Below, piece after piece: positions 43,044 through 53,954 of a stretch of DNA of 64,000 nt. Origin of the DNA: Metaphire vulgaris (Eukaryota > Annelida > Clitellata > Crassiclitellata > Megascolecidae); the NCBI GenBank assembly GCA_018105865.1, contig CM030849.1:7684900-7748899 (forward strand). The letters are read 5' to 3'. The position numbers and the translations under genes were made by a program. Positions within the stretch are counted from its first letter, which is position 1; the number at the start of each line of letters is the position of its first letter. The notes under the pieces are model-generated. The model saw only the letters and a list, made by a program, of their open reading frames with translations. It was not told where the DNA came from and made no database searches.

Positions 43044-43360
43044 CACTCAAAAAAATAATCCCTCAAAAGTTGAGGGAAGTAATTCCCTAAACTAAAGTTT
43101 ACGGAATTTTCTCTAACACTTGAGAGAATATTCCCTAAGATCTAGGAAATATTTACTCTTATGCTGATAGAATGTATTCCCTCATCCAGCGGCTTCTATC
43201 CCCCCTTGAAGCCGGGCTCAATTCCCCCTTAAAAATACAAATCCCCCTCCCCCAAATTACAAATTTCCCCTGCTAATTTGCTCCCTTGTAGACTTTTGTA
43301 TTATTTTCAGCTTTTTATGCTTTGTATTAGGCATAGCTATCATGTACCATTGATTATGAC

Positions 43361-43625
43361 CAGTAGCGTCATTTCACACTTTTCTTGGGGCAAAATAATT
43401 TTTTGGCTAATTTTTGCAAATTTTGGCAAATCTTAGGCATTTTTTGCAAATTTTTTGCAAATTTTTTGCAAAATTTTGTAAAATGTTGGGCAATTTTGGC
43501 AAATTTTAGGGCCAATGTTGGCAAATTAGCAATTTTTGGCAATTTTTTGCGCATTAATACATTATAAATTAATTTTTTCATTTCCTTTGGGGCCACGGCC
43601 CCCCTCCCCCGAAATGACGCCACTG
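43361..43625 (+). mobile_element. hAT-type MITE, CAGTGGCGTCATTTC family
   Basis: Starts CAGTAGCGTCATTTCACACT and ends CCGAAATGACGCCACTG. Flanks ATTATGAC and ATTACGTC match at 6 of 8. The interior is TTTTGCAAATTTTGG-type low complexity, matching 23425-23653. Confidence 0.85.
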
Positions 43626-43679
43626 ATTACGTCACGATCAGTGTTATTTTGATTCAATATCAGTGTCAGTTCAGTTAAT

Positions 43680-44328
43680 TTATTTATTTATTTCAAGACA
43701 ATTTCTATAGCGCCGTGCACTAGGTTAAGGCCTACGACAAGGGCGCTGTACACACATAGTCAACCATAACCTAAACTAAAAAGGTGCGTCTTTAGTTCTC
43801 TCAGGAACAGTCCAGCAGAGTTGGCCTCAGTCACTGCAGTCGGCAAGGCGTTCCAAAGCAATGGGTTCCCGCGAGAGAAGGACCTGTCTCCGAACTTCGA
43901 AGTCTGTGACGGAGGCGGAACGAGCAGCAGGACACGATGGCCGGAGCGAAGTGCCGACCTCCGTGCGTTCGACGTTGATCTTAGGACCAGCTCAGCCAGG
44001 TACTGTGGACAGTGCGGGTCATTTAACGCTCGGAAGGTGAGCCAGCAGCGCTTATGGATAATGCGCTCCCGGGCTCGAAGCCAGTGCAGCTGATCACGCA
44101 GTAGGGGGGTCACATGGGCTCCCCAGGGGCTGCTGAAGACGACCCGAGCAGCTGTATTGAGCACGGATTGCAGACGATTCAACGTTCCATCGGGGAGGCC
44201 CAGCAACACGCTGTTGCAATAGTCCAGCCTGGACAGAACAAGGGCGCGCACAAGGTGCACTGCGCCGCTGATCGGAAGATGCCGGCGCACTGACCTAATC
44301 CTCCGTAGGTGGTAATAGCAGCCGCGGA
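43680..44328 (-). pseudogene. LINE group A 3' end
   Basis: The minus strand is open for 176 codons: VRALVLSRLDYCNSVLLGLP, RLQSVLNTAARVVFSS, VTPLLRDQLHWLRARERIIH, GDRSFSRGNPLLWNALP, FLRELKTHLFSLGYG, stop, then a 3' UTR with GGCGCTATAGAAATTGTC and an AAATA tail. 5'-truncated within the RT C-terminal region. Confidence 0.9.
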
Positions 44329-44757
44329 CAACATATAAGACAAGATATAAGACATATAAGACAAGATAAGTAGCATCATTTAGCCTATTAATAGTTTATA
44401 TAAAGGCGTTGAAAGCAAAATATTTCCCCCCCCCTCCATTTTTTCCGGGCGCACACTGAGCCCGCCTTAAATAGGGATAGGATAGCCCTCATCTGTAGTT
44501 TGAGGGAATAATCTCTCATTTAGGCTACGCTATCGTACCGCCGCCTCGTGATTGGTTACGTAAATACGTTTTATTAGTGTATTGTAGTTTTGTAAAGATT
44601 TGATTGTATTTGAAAGTGCTTTAGGCTGACAGCTTTACAGTTTGTATTGTATCGAGCATAAAGTCTTATCAGTGACAGCCAAGTATTCTGGCAATGAACT
44701 GTAGTTTTAATTATAATTGTAGGCAGAATTTATCGTTATTCCATATGCACACACGCT

Positions 44758-44850
44758 GAGCGCCTAAGAATAAGCAGCTACTGTTGTGCTGCTTTCCAAG
44801 GCGCTATAGAAATCCACGAGATTTTACTTTACTTTACTTACTTTACCACT
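44758..44850 (+). repeat. LINE/SINE 3'-tail fragment (best copy)
   Basis: GAGCGCCTAAGAATAAGCAG, CTACTGTTGTGCTGCTTTCC, AAGGCGCTATAGAAATCCAC, then ACGAGATTTTACTTTACTT. Seven related copies occur in the window. Confidence 0.75.
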
Positions 44851-45424
44851 GTATTGGCATGTCCATTTGGGTGATAAGTTCGTAATGTTTTATGATTGCT
44901 ACCTTTACATTATTGAATGTTGAATTTGATGAACTGTCATTCTTACTAAATATTACCGTATGTATGTATGTACAGTACTTGTGTATTTTGAGGCATTATT
45001 TTAAATTTGTACTTTGTGCATGTGAATAAAACCGAGCATCTAAAATCTGTATTTATTGTACTTGTGTCATTCCAAGTGATTTCATTCACTTGAATACGGC
45101 CTCTAGGCCTAAGAGAATAATTATTTGCTAATTATTCCCTAAAACTTCGAATGAGGGATTACTTCACTTATTAACCTCTATTCAAGTAAATGCATTCCCT
45201 CAAAATTCCCTCAAAATTCCCTCAATGGTGTATGAGGGAATTCATTCTCTCATATTTGTATTCCCTCAAAGTGAGGGAAAATTCTGTACAGTAATAGGAG
45301 ACGGATTATTCCCTTAAAAATTCCCTCACTATTAACGGAATTTTTTTTGAGTGCATCTTCTCGAAATTGTAGGGTAGGGTGATTGAGTCTTGAGACCTAA
45401 TAGAAGGCTGTCCTATTTTGTATT

Positions 45425-46098
45425 GCAACAGTCGTCGTCATCATCGTCATTGTCATCATCATCATCATCGTCGTCGTCATTGTCATAATCATCATCATGA
45501 TCATCGTCATTGTCATCATCATCATCATCATCATTGTCATCGTCGTCGTCACTTTTCCAGATGCTGCTAGAAAGGACCCGAGTCCACAAGGTACTTAGAA
45601 TTTTGAAAACTTATTAAATCGAATCAAAAATTTCATTCTGAGCTTCAAATAGGGCGCAAAATTAAGAGGCCTGCTGAGTCAATTGGTGCTAATCTCGTAT
45701 GTTGTTCGACATAGAAAAGACTCAGAGGTCGCCCCTGAATTTGAAATCAATAGCCTTATATGTAAAAATCCTACATGACAGGCGGAAATCGGCAAACGGA
45801 GTCAGCAACCAATGAAAATGAGAAGAATTAAACTTTAAAAAATTAAAAATATCTCTACAGGTCAACACTGTCTGGCGGTGGTTGTGATGATGGCAGAGGC
45901 TGTGGCGGTGAGGGTGGTGATGATGACAACGACGATGATGATGATGGCGATGAAACCATCGATGAATAGTAAATATTAAATACATAATTCCGTCTGTCTG
46001 ACTGTCTTCTCCTCCTCCTCCTCCTTCTCCTCCTCTCCAATTCATCATCACTAAATGAGCAGAATTCTACTAAGCCACTTAAAATTCAGTTATTAGTC

Positions 46099-46154
<56 letters not shown>

Positions 46155-46200
46155 TAGCATCATCATCATCAACCTCAAAACTTCCACCTCTGCAGCCGAG

Positions 46201-46267
<67 letters not shown>

Positions 46268-46275
46268 GCGGCAGC
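45425..46275. repeat. cluster of (ATC)n, (GTC)n, (TCC)n and (ATT)n microsatellites
   Basis: Main runs: ATC/GTC 45437-45550, TCC near 46010-46035, ATT 46105-46155, ATC 46203-46267. The DNA between them (45560-45850) is unassigned. Confidence 0.9.
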
Positions 46276-46449
46276 GGTAGCTGTGTTATCATGACGATCA
46301 TCGTCACCATCATCACCATCGAGATCATCATCACCACTGTCGTCACCGTCATCATATCATTATATTCCGCATCAACATCATCATTGTCAACATGGCCCTC
46401 ATCATCCTCCTCCTCCTTATTATAAAAATCATCAAATGTTCATCATCGT

Positions 46450-46760
46450 CAGGCCCTCCGAGAGAAATTCCGGGCCCCTGTGCAGAATGGGCGACGGGCC
46501 CTTGAGAAGTATTAATTTCTTGACGACCTTTTTTTGCTTGTCAGCCGTTTATGAAATGTTGACGACCTTTTTTTAGTAGCACTGTGTCCCGGGTCCCCTT
46601 GTGCGCTCGCCGGGACCCTGTGCTGAACTAACATCTTAACCATTCTTTAGTGTCATTACTCATTTTATTGTTAATTATAGATATTCATCATCGGCCCGGC
46701 CACCTCCAGACCGCCGGGCCCCTGTGCAGTTGCCCCCCTGCCCCTCTCTCGGAGGCCCTG
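46450..46760. mobile_element. hAT-type MITE, CAGGCCCTCCGAGAG family (copy 2)
   Basis: ATCATCGT flanks both sides (46442-46449, 46761-46768), although the insertion is in ATC-rich DNA, which weakens this. Ends: CAGGCCCTCCGAGAGAAATT and, inward, CAGGGCCTCCGAGAGAGGGG. It contains the shared module reversed (CCTTTTTTTGCTTGTCAG, near 46526). Same family as 5777-6062. Confidence 0.8.
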
Positions 46761-46967
46761 ATCATCGTCATCGTCATTATTGTCGTCGTCGTCGTCATCA
46801 TCATTTTCAAATGTATTTTGAAGACGTTCGGTTTGCCTTTCTAATTGCTCAATATCTTTATATTGAGCCCAAATTACTTTTTCTGAGTTTTTTTCTAAAT
46901 GGTTCTGATCTTGACTTTACTATTGAAACACTGGTGCTCTCATAATTTCGATCTTTCTGTCACGCGA

Positions 46968-47040
46968 ATAAGCTGGTGCACTGCGCCAAGCTTTCGAGCG
47001 GCGCTATAGAAATATCGTTTTACTTACTTACTTTACTTGC
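46968..47040 (+). repeat. LINE/SINE 3'-tail fragment
   Basis: AATAAGCTGGTGCACTGCGC, GGCGCTATAGAAATATCG and TTTTACTTACTTACTT match the tail family. Confidence 0.6.
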
Positions 47041-47306
47041 TCTAGAGTCTAGATTAAAACGTCAGCCATGGCACGTGTGCTGGTTATAAATTTGTTTTTG
47101 CTGTTCGGTCGTTTAAAAAGACCCTGAGGTTAAACTTAGTTGATGTCACATCTGCTGTGGACGTCACCAGTGGCCTCTATATGGGGAAATTCGCCATGTG
47201 TAGGAATCGCTAGCTTCAGACGAAGATAATGCAGAAAGTCACCGTCAGGATGACTTTCTGTTGAAAATAAGACACAGCTGCATACAAAACAAGGTCGTCC
47301 TCATCC

Positions 47307-47313
47307 TATAAGA
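47307..47313 (+). promoter_or_regulatory. TATA box of the Cys-rich peptide gene
   Basis: CCTATAAGAG lies about 85 bases before the ATG at 47396, predicting a start site near 47337. Confidence 0.5.
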
Positions 47314-47395
47314 GCCTGCTGCGTCTAAGTGGAAGGCATTGGGCGAAGAGATCGTTTGAAGAACTGCCTCATCATCCGCTCTGGTCGTGTTCATC

Positions 47396-47687
47396 ATGAG
47401 AGGAATCAGTCTCGTGTTGGTCGCTGTCGCAGTCTTCGCGGCTGTGATGCTCTTCCCACAGCGTTCGTCAACAGAAGAAGCATTGCCTCATTGCGTGGAA
47501 GAGCGTGATAAGTGCCTAGGCCAAAATGCTCCTGATTCAACACGAAGAGAGTGCAATACTGCCTATTTGGACTGCCTGGTAGGTTTTCTCAACCACTTAT
47601 TATCTACACTGTACTATTGTCTTTTCGTCAATTCTATTATAAGTATGGTCTGACTTTATCACCTTTCAGACTTCACAATCTGGTTAA
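47396..47687 (+). CDS. secreted Cys-rich peptide, two exons, 66 residues
   Basis: Exon 1 is 47396-47578, ending before GTAGGT. Exon 2 is 47670-47687 after a pyrimidine-rich TTTATCACCTTTCAG, adding five residues (TSQSG) and a TAA. Phase 0 fits, and the 91-base intron is short but acceptable. Residues 1-20 (MRGISLVLVAVAVFAAVMLF) are a strong signal peptide. The mature part has four cysteines at 33, 40, 53 and 60: CX6C, 12 residues, CX6C, with charged residues between (VEERDK, STRRE). Twin CX6C spacing suggests two short helices held by two disulfides. I do not recognise the family; hormone-like, antimicrobial or other secreted roles cannot be told apart from the sequence. A longer read-through of the intron gives a hydrophobic tail and is less likely. 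Confidence 0.7.
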
Positions 47688-48340
47688 TCCGAATCATATG
47701 TTTTACTGCATCATAACGGAGAAATCTACAGGGCGGATAGAGGCAGCTGGCTCAGCCTGGCTATCTCGCAAAGGCAATGAATTCTGGTGGCCAATCTGAG
47801 ATGATTTCTCATGCCACTTGGGGAGTGGGGAATGGCCGAACTATTATTGTCAAAAACAACGATTATTATTGTTGTAATTTCAAGTGATTTAGTCAATGGT
47901 TTGTGTGAAATCATTATAATTATCCCTTTAACGCCGAGCCCGCCCAAACCAGGCCTTGGTGTCACATGATTTTCAAAGGTCTTAAATATGCAGAACTATA
48001 TTTTTCTCAAGTCCGCGGACCCGATATTAGTAGTTCGGATGATTAACAACCAATTCCGAATCAAATAAGACGCAAAATTAATACGTCACCATATTTCACC
48101 CTGAAGATAAAGATAACAGCACTTACATAAAGGCAGTGATATTTTACTTCCAAAAATAATTACTACTTTTACTATTAATTTAGTTTTGGCTTCCGTATTT
48201 TACTTTCACTTTCAATTACAGTTTTCAATATAATTTAATTTTTATTTCAGTTTTAATTTTACTTTGTAAATACTTGTTATTTTACTTTTAGTTTTCCAAA
48301 ATAAAATTACTGTCGCTTTTACTTTTACTTTTAATTACAG

Positions 48341-48343
<3 letters not shown>
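47688..48343. other. no gene seen; T-rich low complexity at the end
   Basis: 48130-48343 is a TTTTACTTTTACTTTTAATT-type simple-sequence stretch. AATAAA near 48299 is a distant poly(A) candidate for the peptide gene. Confidence 0.4.

Positions 48344-48392
<49 letters not shown>
48344..48392. repeat. (TA)n microsatellite
   Basis: About 24 TA units. Confidence 0.95.
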
Positions 48393-48394
<2 letters not shown>

Positions 48395-48489
48395 TACCTT
48401 CCAGGCTTCCACTTCATTTATTTCATTTAACAGCAGTAGTAGTCAGTCACTGGGCTAGTATGCTGAATACACAGCATTATTATGCAGTG

Positions 48490-48978
48490 CAACATATTTA
48501 TTTATTTATTGACAATTTATATAGTGCAGTAGACAAGGCTAAGGCCTACAACAAAAGCGCTTAACACAGTTCATATCCAATATTAAATAAATGTGTCTTC
48601 AAATTTCTAATGAAAAGTCCAGCTGAGACTGCTCCAGTCACATTGTCTGGAAGAGAGTTCCACAGGGCGGGATTCCCCAGCGCGAATGATCTCTCCTCAA
48701 ACTTAGGGGTCTTGGACGGGGTAGGGACCAACAACTGTACTCTCCGACTGGACCTAAGAACCGATCTCCTCTCGATCACAGTCGATCTTCGTACAAGCAC
48801 AGTTAGATAATCAGGACAGAGTGGATCGTGTAAAGCCCGAAACGTAAGCCAACAGCGCTTGTAGACAATGCGCTGTGGCAAACGGAGCCAGTGGAGTCGA
48901 TCTCTAAGGAGAGGAGTGACGTGGTCACCCCAGCGACAGCCGAAAATCACTCGTGCAGCCTGGTTCAGCACTGATTGT
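48490..48978 (-). pseudogene. LINE group A 3' end with AAATA tail
   Basis: The minus strand is open: LNQAARVIFGCRWGDHVTPL, LRDRLHWLRLPQRIVYKRCW, LHDPLCPDYLTVLVRRST, KFEERSFALGNPALWNSLP, FIRNLKTHLFNIGYELC, stop. The 3' UTR contains TGCACTATATAAATTGTC and an AAATA tail. Confidence 0.9.
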
Positions 48979-49366
48979 ATGCATATAACAAATACGAACG
49001 ACTGCCACTTGCCATTGCATGCACAGAAACAGTTAGTGTAAAACCTAAGCTGTCACTGTCAGTCAGGAACAATATCAATGAGTGCAATGACTGCAAGTCT
49101 GCAATCAAATGTAAATCGGCCTCGGCCTTCCTTGAGCTCTTCTTCCTGGAATTGTACCTTGAACGAACTCTTTCTCTTAATTCCTTGCCATGTGCTCAAA
49201 ATGTCAGTTTTCTTCTTTTGACGTTATCTTATTATATAATTCTCGATGTCTGTCGCGTCCGTCCGTCCGCAACACGGCGGGTATTGGAAGACGCTGTTGT
49301 CATTGACAACCAAATATTGTTTAATCAAACCGGAGCGTTTAACGAAGCGTCTTAATTGCAGCTTAA
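48979..49366. other. no gene seen
   Basis: Unassigned; more GC-rich from about 49240. Confidence 0.35.
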
Positions 49367-50005
49367 ACCCCCGTCCCCCCTTCCCTCACCCCATCCCTCT
49401 CCCAATCGCCCAGGCCCAACCCATTCCCGCCCCGGCCCCAAACCCCCTTTTACCTTCCCTATCCCCATCTCCTTCCCTCTCCCCATCCCCTCCCAATCGC
49501 CCCCAAACCCCCGTTCCCCTTCCGTCTCCCCAACCCTTTTTCCTCCCCATCTCTCTCCCAATCGCCCTGGCCCCAACCCATTCCGGCCCAGGCCTCAATC
49601 CCCCGTTCCCCTTTCCTCTCCCCATCTCTTTTCTCTCTCCTCATTCCTCTCCCAATCACCCTGGCCCCAACACATTCCGGTCCCGGCCCCAAACCCCGTT
49701 TCCTTTCCCTCTCCCCATCCCTTTTCCCTCTCCCATCCCTCTCCCAATCGCCCCGGGCCCAACCCATTCCAGCCCCAACCCATTCCCGCCCCGGCCCTAA
49801 ACCCCCGTTCCCCTTCCCTCTCCCTATCCCCTTCCAACTACCCATCCCTCTCCCAATCGCCCAGGCCCCAACCCATCAGCGCTCCGCCCTACCCCACCGG
49901 CCCCAAACTTCGTTTCCAAACCTACACAACGCTGCTCCGAAAACCCGTACAACCCACCTTCCTCCTCCCAAACCTCTCTTCCCTCTCCCAATGCCCTGCC
50001 CCCCA
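49367..50005. repeat. C-rich low-complexity tandem block
   Basis: A loose repeat built of CCCTCTCCCAATCGCCC, GGCCCCAACCCATTCC and CCCCGTTCCCCTTCCCTCTC units of roughly 80-120 bases. The proline/serine frames on one strand and glycine/arginine frames on the other are by-products. It has very strong strand asymmetry: almost no G outside GG(C)CC blocks. Confidence 0.9.
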
Positions 50006-50089
50006 TTATTATATATATATATATTTATTCATTCCTAGCCTCAATACCTATTTTTTATATTTAACCCCTCAAGTGGGGATTAAATTTCC

Positions 50090-50660
50090 AGACGTCGTCA
50101 CCGTACTGGGGATTTAATTTTTGGAAAACCGTTCTCAGAAATGATTGATGTAACGTTTTAAATTTGCTATATCTCAGGCTATATAGGAGCTAAAAAGATG
50201 AGGTTTGCACCATTGTTTAGATTGTTTATTCCTCTTTCTAACCGTCCGTGCAAAACAAAAAATTTGGGGGTAGAGTCCACTTTACGGCCTAAAATATCAC
50301 CCTCTCCCCCCGAAAAATGTTTAAAGCCCCCTAGCAAAATATTTTCAGCGGTAACCCCACTTTGGTCAGCGGCAAAGTTCTAAAGGGATGTCAGAGGAAC
50401 AAAATAAACCAAAACGTTTGAAAATCGGTTGACATTTGGCAAAGATCTATCAATTCTAACCCGATGACCCCAATGTTTGAACATAAGTATTATGAGCGAA
50501 TTTCGCGTAAGTTTTGAATTCTGAGAAAGTTTCCATTTTTTTAAAAATTTGCTACATCTCGGGCTATATAAGAGATAAGAATTAAGAAGATGAGGTTTGC
50601 ACCATTGTTTAGCTATTTTATTCCTCTTTCTAACCCTCTGTGCAAAGCAAAAAAAGTCCA
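50090..50660. repeat. ~120-bp direct repeat, two copies
   Basis: 50155-50270 (AAATTTGCTATATCTCAGGC, GATGAGGTTTGCACCATTGT, TTCCTCTTTCTAACCGTCC) recurs at 50535-50650 (AAATTTGCTACATCTCGGGC, then the same blocks), about 380 bases apart. The nature of the repeat is unknown. Confidence 0.8.
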
Positions 50661-50878
50661 GCGTTCACGAGCTTTCCGACAATCAAGTGAGAATGAGTAG
50701 CAGGCTGTTGCTCGGCGTGAAAAATCAGCACAGCAAACAAGAGAATCAAGCACTGCATGTCGTTCGACACTGCCAAATCATTACACTTACGTTGACTATC
50801 AAGTTTCAGAAAATTCATGTGAATGGGCGTTAACTCGGTTGAAGGAAAAGGCGGCGAGTTAAGGACAATTAATTGCGC

Positions 50879-51070
50879 AAAATGCTACTGCATTTGCGCA
50901 AAATCGGGTGGTAAAACAGCCAATCTCCCCCCGTCATAAAATGCTATTGCATTTGCGCAAAATCGGGTGGTAGAACAGCCAATCTCCCCCGTCATAAAAT
51001 GCTATTGCATTTGCGCAAAATCGGGTGGTAGAACAGCCAATCTCTCCCGTCATTTTTGACGGGTGAACAC
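50879..51070. repeat. ~58-bp tandem repeat, three units
   Basis: Units contain AAAATGCTATTGCATTTGCG, CAAAATCGGGTGGTAGAACA and GCCAATCTCCCCCGTCAT, starting near 50879, 50937 and 50995. The last unit ends in TTTTTGACGGGTGAACACCTA, as at 37866-37915. Confidence 0.9.
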
Positions 51071-51294
51071 CTAGTTTAATAAGATTTTCTGATAGTCGGC
51101 TCTTTGCATTACCCATTCGTTGGTCCACTTCGCTATCCAAGGTACTCGAAGTATTGTTCTTAATCGTTTCATCTCGAAAGCCTCTAATGCGAGTTTCCTC
51201 TTTTTGTGCCATATGTTGCTATTGGCTATACCAAGGCTTTCCACAGTCGAATCTTTCCTGTAAGTGATATTCGGTGATTTCCATATTTTGGTCA

Positions 51295-51682
51295 GGGGTC
51301 ATCCATAAATGACGTCACAGGATTTTGGCAGTTTTGACCCCCTTCGTCACACGCCGTCACAAAAGTCAGACCCCCTCACATATGACGTCACAACGCGTTA
51401 AACCCCTCTTGTCGTCTTTCGAATATCAAAATGAACATTTCGTTTGAAAATATGCATTATAATTGTTATACACTGTAGTTGAAACAATATTCAGAAACAT
51501 TTTCAAATTAAAAAATGAATTCTAAGTGTCAAATACGTCAAATTTTGCGGTAACATAACATTGCAGTTTTAGTAAAAGATATTTAGTATTATGTGACGTC
51601 ACATTTCTGGAAACCCCCGTCGTCACACATCGTCACAAATGTGTGAACCCCTAAGTGCGTGGCGTAATTTATGGATGTCCCC
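51295..51682. mobile_element. TIR element, GGGGTCATCCATAAATGACG family, 3-bp TCA duplication
   Basis: Left end GGGGTCATCCATAAATGACG; inward from the right GGGGACATCCATAAATTACG. TCA flanks both sides (51292-51294, 51683-51685). It is nested in the group B LINE and close in sequence to 62572-62992. Confidence 0.85.
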
Positions 51683-51720
51683 TCAAGGAGGCATTTGCTG
51701 CACGGGCTTTTGCCAGGTAT

Positions 51721-52292
51721 CACGACAATTCATCAACAGACTTTTCGTCTGCGACAATTCGCCTACAGTCTGTTGGTCTACCGACAGTAGGTCTACAATA
51801 TCTGGGCTAGAGTTAGGGCTAGGGTTAGTTTAGGTCAGGGTTATTGCTGGGGTTAATGTTAGGGTTTAGGGCTGGAGTTGGGGTAGGGTCAGGGCTTTTT
51901 TGTGACGGTACGCGCCGGTACGGCGTACCGGAACCTTTTTCAAGGTGTGACAAAAAAATTTTCTTGTGCTTAAACGTTTATTATTAATTTGTGTTGTTTA
52001 GACTTTTAGAATCTTTGCAGTTGTGATTTAGCTAAAAACTTTGAATACTTAATAAATGATATGCATCATTATGCTTCCAAAATCGCTTCTATGTTAAATT
52101 CTAGCCACAGACCACATAATCGTAATGGAAAAGTTAGGCATTCCACCGTGAGTACCGGCACCTATTTTTTACAAAAAAGCACTGGGTAGGGTTATGGTTG
52201 TGGTTAGGTTAGGGTATCGCAGTAGTAGTAGGTCGGTAGACCAAAAGTCTCTAGACGAATTGTCGTAGACGAAAAGTCTGCAGACCAATTGT
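51721..52292. mobile_element. TIR element with ~65-bp arms of AGACTTTTCGTCTACGACAATT units
   Basis: Left arm 51721-51790 (CGACAATTCATCAACAGACT, TTTCGTCTGCGACAATTCGC, TTGGTCTACCGAC) is mirrored at 52230-52292 (GTCGGTAGACCAAAAGTCTC ... CAATTGTCG). The centre has TTAGGG-like repeats (51800-51900, 52183-52215) and a GTACCGGC palindromic piece (51907-51935). Nested in the group B LINE. No target duplication was read. Confidence 0.75.
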
Positions 52293-52479
52293 CGCGGAAT
52301 CCTTTTGACAAACGTGATTTTAATTCCTTCTCGCACCTGACATCGCTTGTAATAATGACACCCAGGTACGTGAAGGCATCGACTTGTCTTAACGAATTTC
52401 CTAGCAGGAAAATGTTGCATTTTGTCCCATGTGTTGACATGGTGAGAGTTTTGTCGCACCGTCATTGGCACTAGTTGTT

Positions 52480-52722
52480 TTTCAGTGTGTGGCCCTAAAC
52501 TTTGGAATTCATTACCAATATCACTTCGTAAAATTTTTTAGATCTAGATCATCTTTTAGATCTGGTCTTTAAACATGTCTGTTTCACTTGGCTTATCCCC
52601 CTTAAATTGCTCCCCCGCTATTATGACTGATCTTCCGGATTGACCTGGCTCTAAATCTATTTGGATTTGGTGCGCCATCGGCTGATGCCCTGGGAATTAC
52701 GAGAGTGGCGCCATAGAAGTTC

Positions 52723-52753
<31 letters not shown>

Positions 52754-52762
52754 TAATGATTG

Positions 52763-52795
<33 letters not shown>

Positions 52796-52798
52796 ACG

Positions 52799-52834
<36 letters not shown>

Positions 52835-52850
52835 TTTTTTTCTTTTTGGG
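52480..52850 (+). mobile_element. LINE group A 3' end with (GATT)n tail
   Basis: A short decayed C-terminus (VWPxTLEFITNITS, then HLLDLVFKHVCF after a stop), the 3'-UTR block GCTCCCCCGCTATTATGACT ... GGCGCCATAGAAGTTCATTG, and the GATT repeats at 52727-52830. Confidence 0.75.
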
Positions 52851-53954
52851 AGGGATGACCAATTTTTGGTATGCAGGAGACCTCAAACATTCTTACCTTT
52901 TACAGATGGCTGGAAAGATAAATGAAAGTCCTAAAAGATAAGGCATGACACAGTTTTGTAGCTTTCATATAGCCTTAGCTTTACGAGTTAAAAATAATTA
53001 GTTTTGCCTGAAAATGGACAAATGACCCGGCGTCCAGAACTTTTCCAAGACGGATTCTCCGGGCTGCATGGAGTTTTCCCTTTAAGGACTCCTGTCGTTG
53101 AAGGAATAATCTACCTTCGACGTTTAGGAACCCGGTTTAAAAAGATAACGTTTGAATCCATTTTAAAACTGTTAATGCCTTTTCGCCTAATATGTTCCAC
53201 TTGTCCACAACTATGCATCCACATGTTTGGTTTCCTTGGTCTCAGTATCTTCGGCAACAGTTTGCACTTGTGAACTATTGTGCTGCTATAGTGTGTTAGT
53301 GCAAAGAATGGTTATTCAGTAAAGGGAATCTAGTTAACCAGTCATTATTTTGTATGTTTCGATCAGATCTCTTCTCATTCATCTCTTTTCCAATGATGTC
53401 AAGGAACAATATTGAACTATCTTTTCAAAGCTTTCATACCTGTTCAGTATGGCATCAATCGACCATCGTTTTGCAAAAGCTCGATTTTGTCTTAAAAATT
53501 GATTACATGCTTGATCACAGTACTCTAGTTACATGCAAGTCTGTATAATAATATTGGCAAACGCAAGATTATCGCACTTTTTCATTTGCTTCTAGATTAC
53601 TGGTATTTTCGGCGAAGCACCCCAATAACCGGATGCGAATGTTGCACAAGCACGAGTTGAGATAATGAGTAAGTTTTGGCAACGAATTAGTTATTTCAAG
53701 AGCAACTTATACCTGGTTGAACCTGCAAGTGCTTGGTATATTATTTTACGTTATATTATAGATAGATGGTGAAGTTTATTTGTACGGATTCGAGTTTTAA
53801 AATGTTTTTAGATATATGGGAGCTGTAGCATGGAATGCAGTATTCGAGAAATCGAGAAAGTGTCGAACGTAGGTTACGAAGGCCTGCATAAGTATTGGCG
53901 GATATCTCAATATTAAACTTCTGAGAATAAGGTTGACGTTATCCTAAGTGATGT
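52851..53954. other. no gene seen
   Basis: Unassigned; no domain or repeat recognised. Confidence 0.35.

Larger units (their letters stand above)
43044..45353. mobile_element. CACTA-like non-autonomous element with GAGGGAAT subterminal repeats
   Basis: The ends are CACTCAAAAAAATAATCCCT and, inward from the right, CACTCAAAAAAAATTCCGTT. TTCCCTC/GAGGGAA motifs in both directions crowd 43055-43190 and 45130-45340. Short CACT-starting ends and dense subterminal repeats are features of the CACTA superfamily. The middle is filled with a MITE, a LINE fragment and a LINE tail. No 3-bp duplication was read, so the assignment is tentative. Confidence 0.55.
51071..52480 (-). pseudogene. LINE group B endonuclease-RT, interrupted by two elements
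   Basis: On the minus strand: KTLTMSTHGTKCNIFLLGNS near 52440, then VDAFTYLGVIITSDVRCEKE and LKSRLSKGF, the elements at 51721-52292 and 51295-51682, then NSNIWHKKRKLALEAFEMKR, LRTILRVPWIAKWTNEWVMQ and RADYQKIL near 51210-51080. EFTYLGxxITxDGxCxxEIxxRLxxAxxAF and EAFEMKxxRRILRIPWxxxxTNE are standard for this family, in the right order, so the pieces are one element split by later insertions. Confidence 0.8.

Noticed and set aside
43205..44470. Another TIR element (AAGCCGGGCTCA / AAGGCGGGCTCA ends)
   Set aside because: Only about 12 bases pair and no target duplication is visible; chance is possible inside the CACTA-like nest.
47726..47965. 79-codon minus-strand frame after the Cys-rich peptide gene
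   Set aside because: No domain or start context; likely chance.
49246..50117. Proline-rich protein of about 250 residues
   Set aside because: It overlaps other open frames on both strands and is explained by C-rich tandem sequence; no start context or domain.
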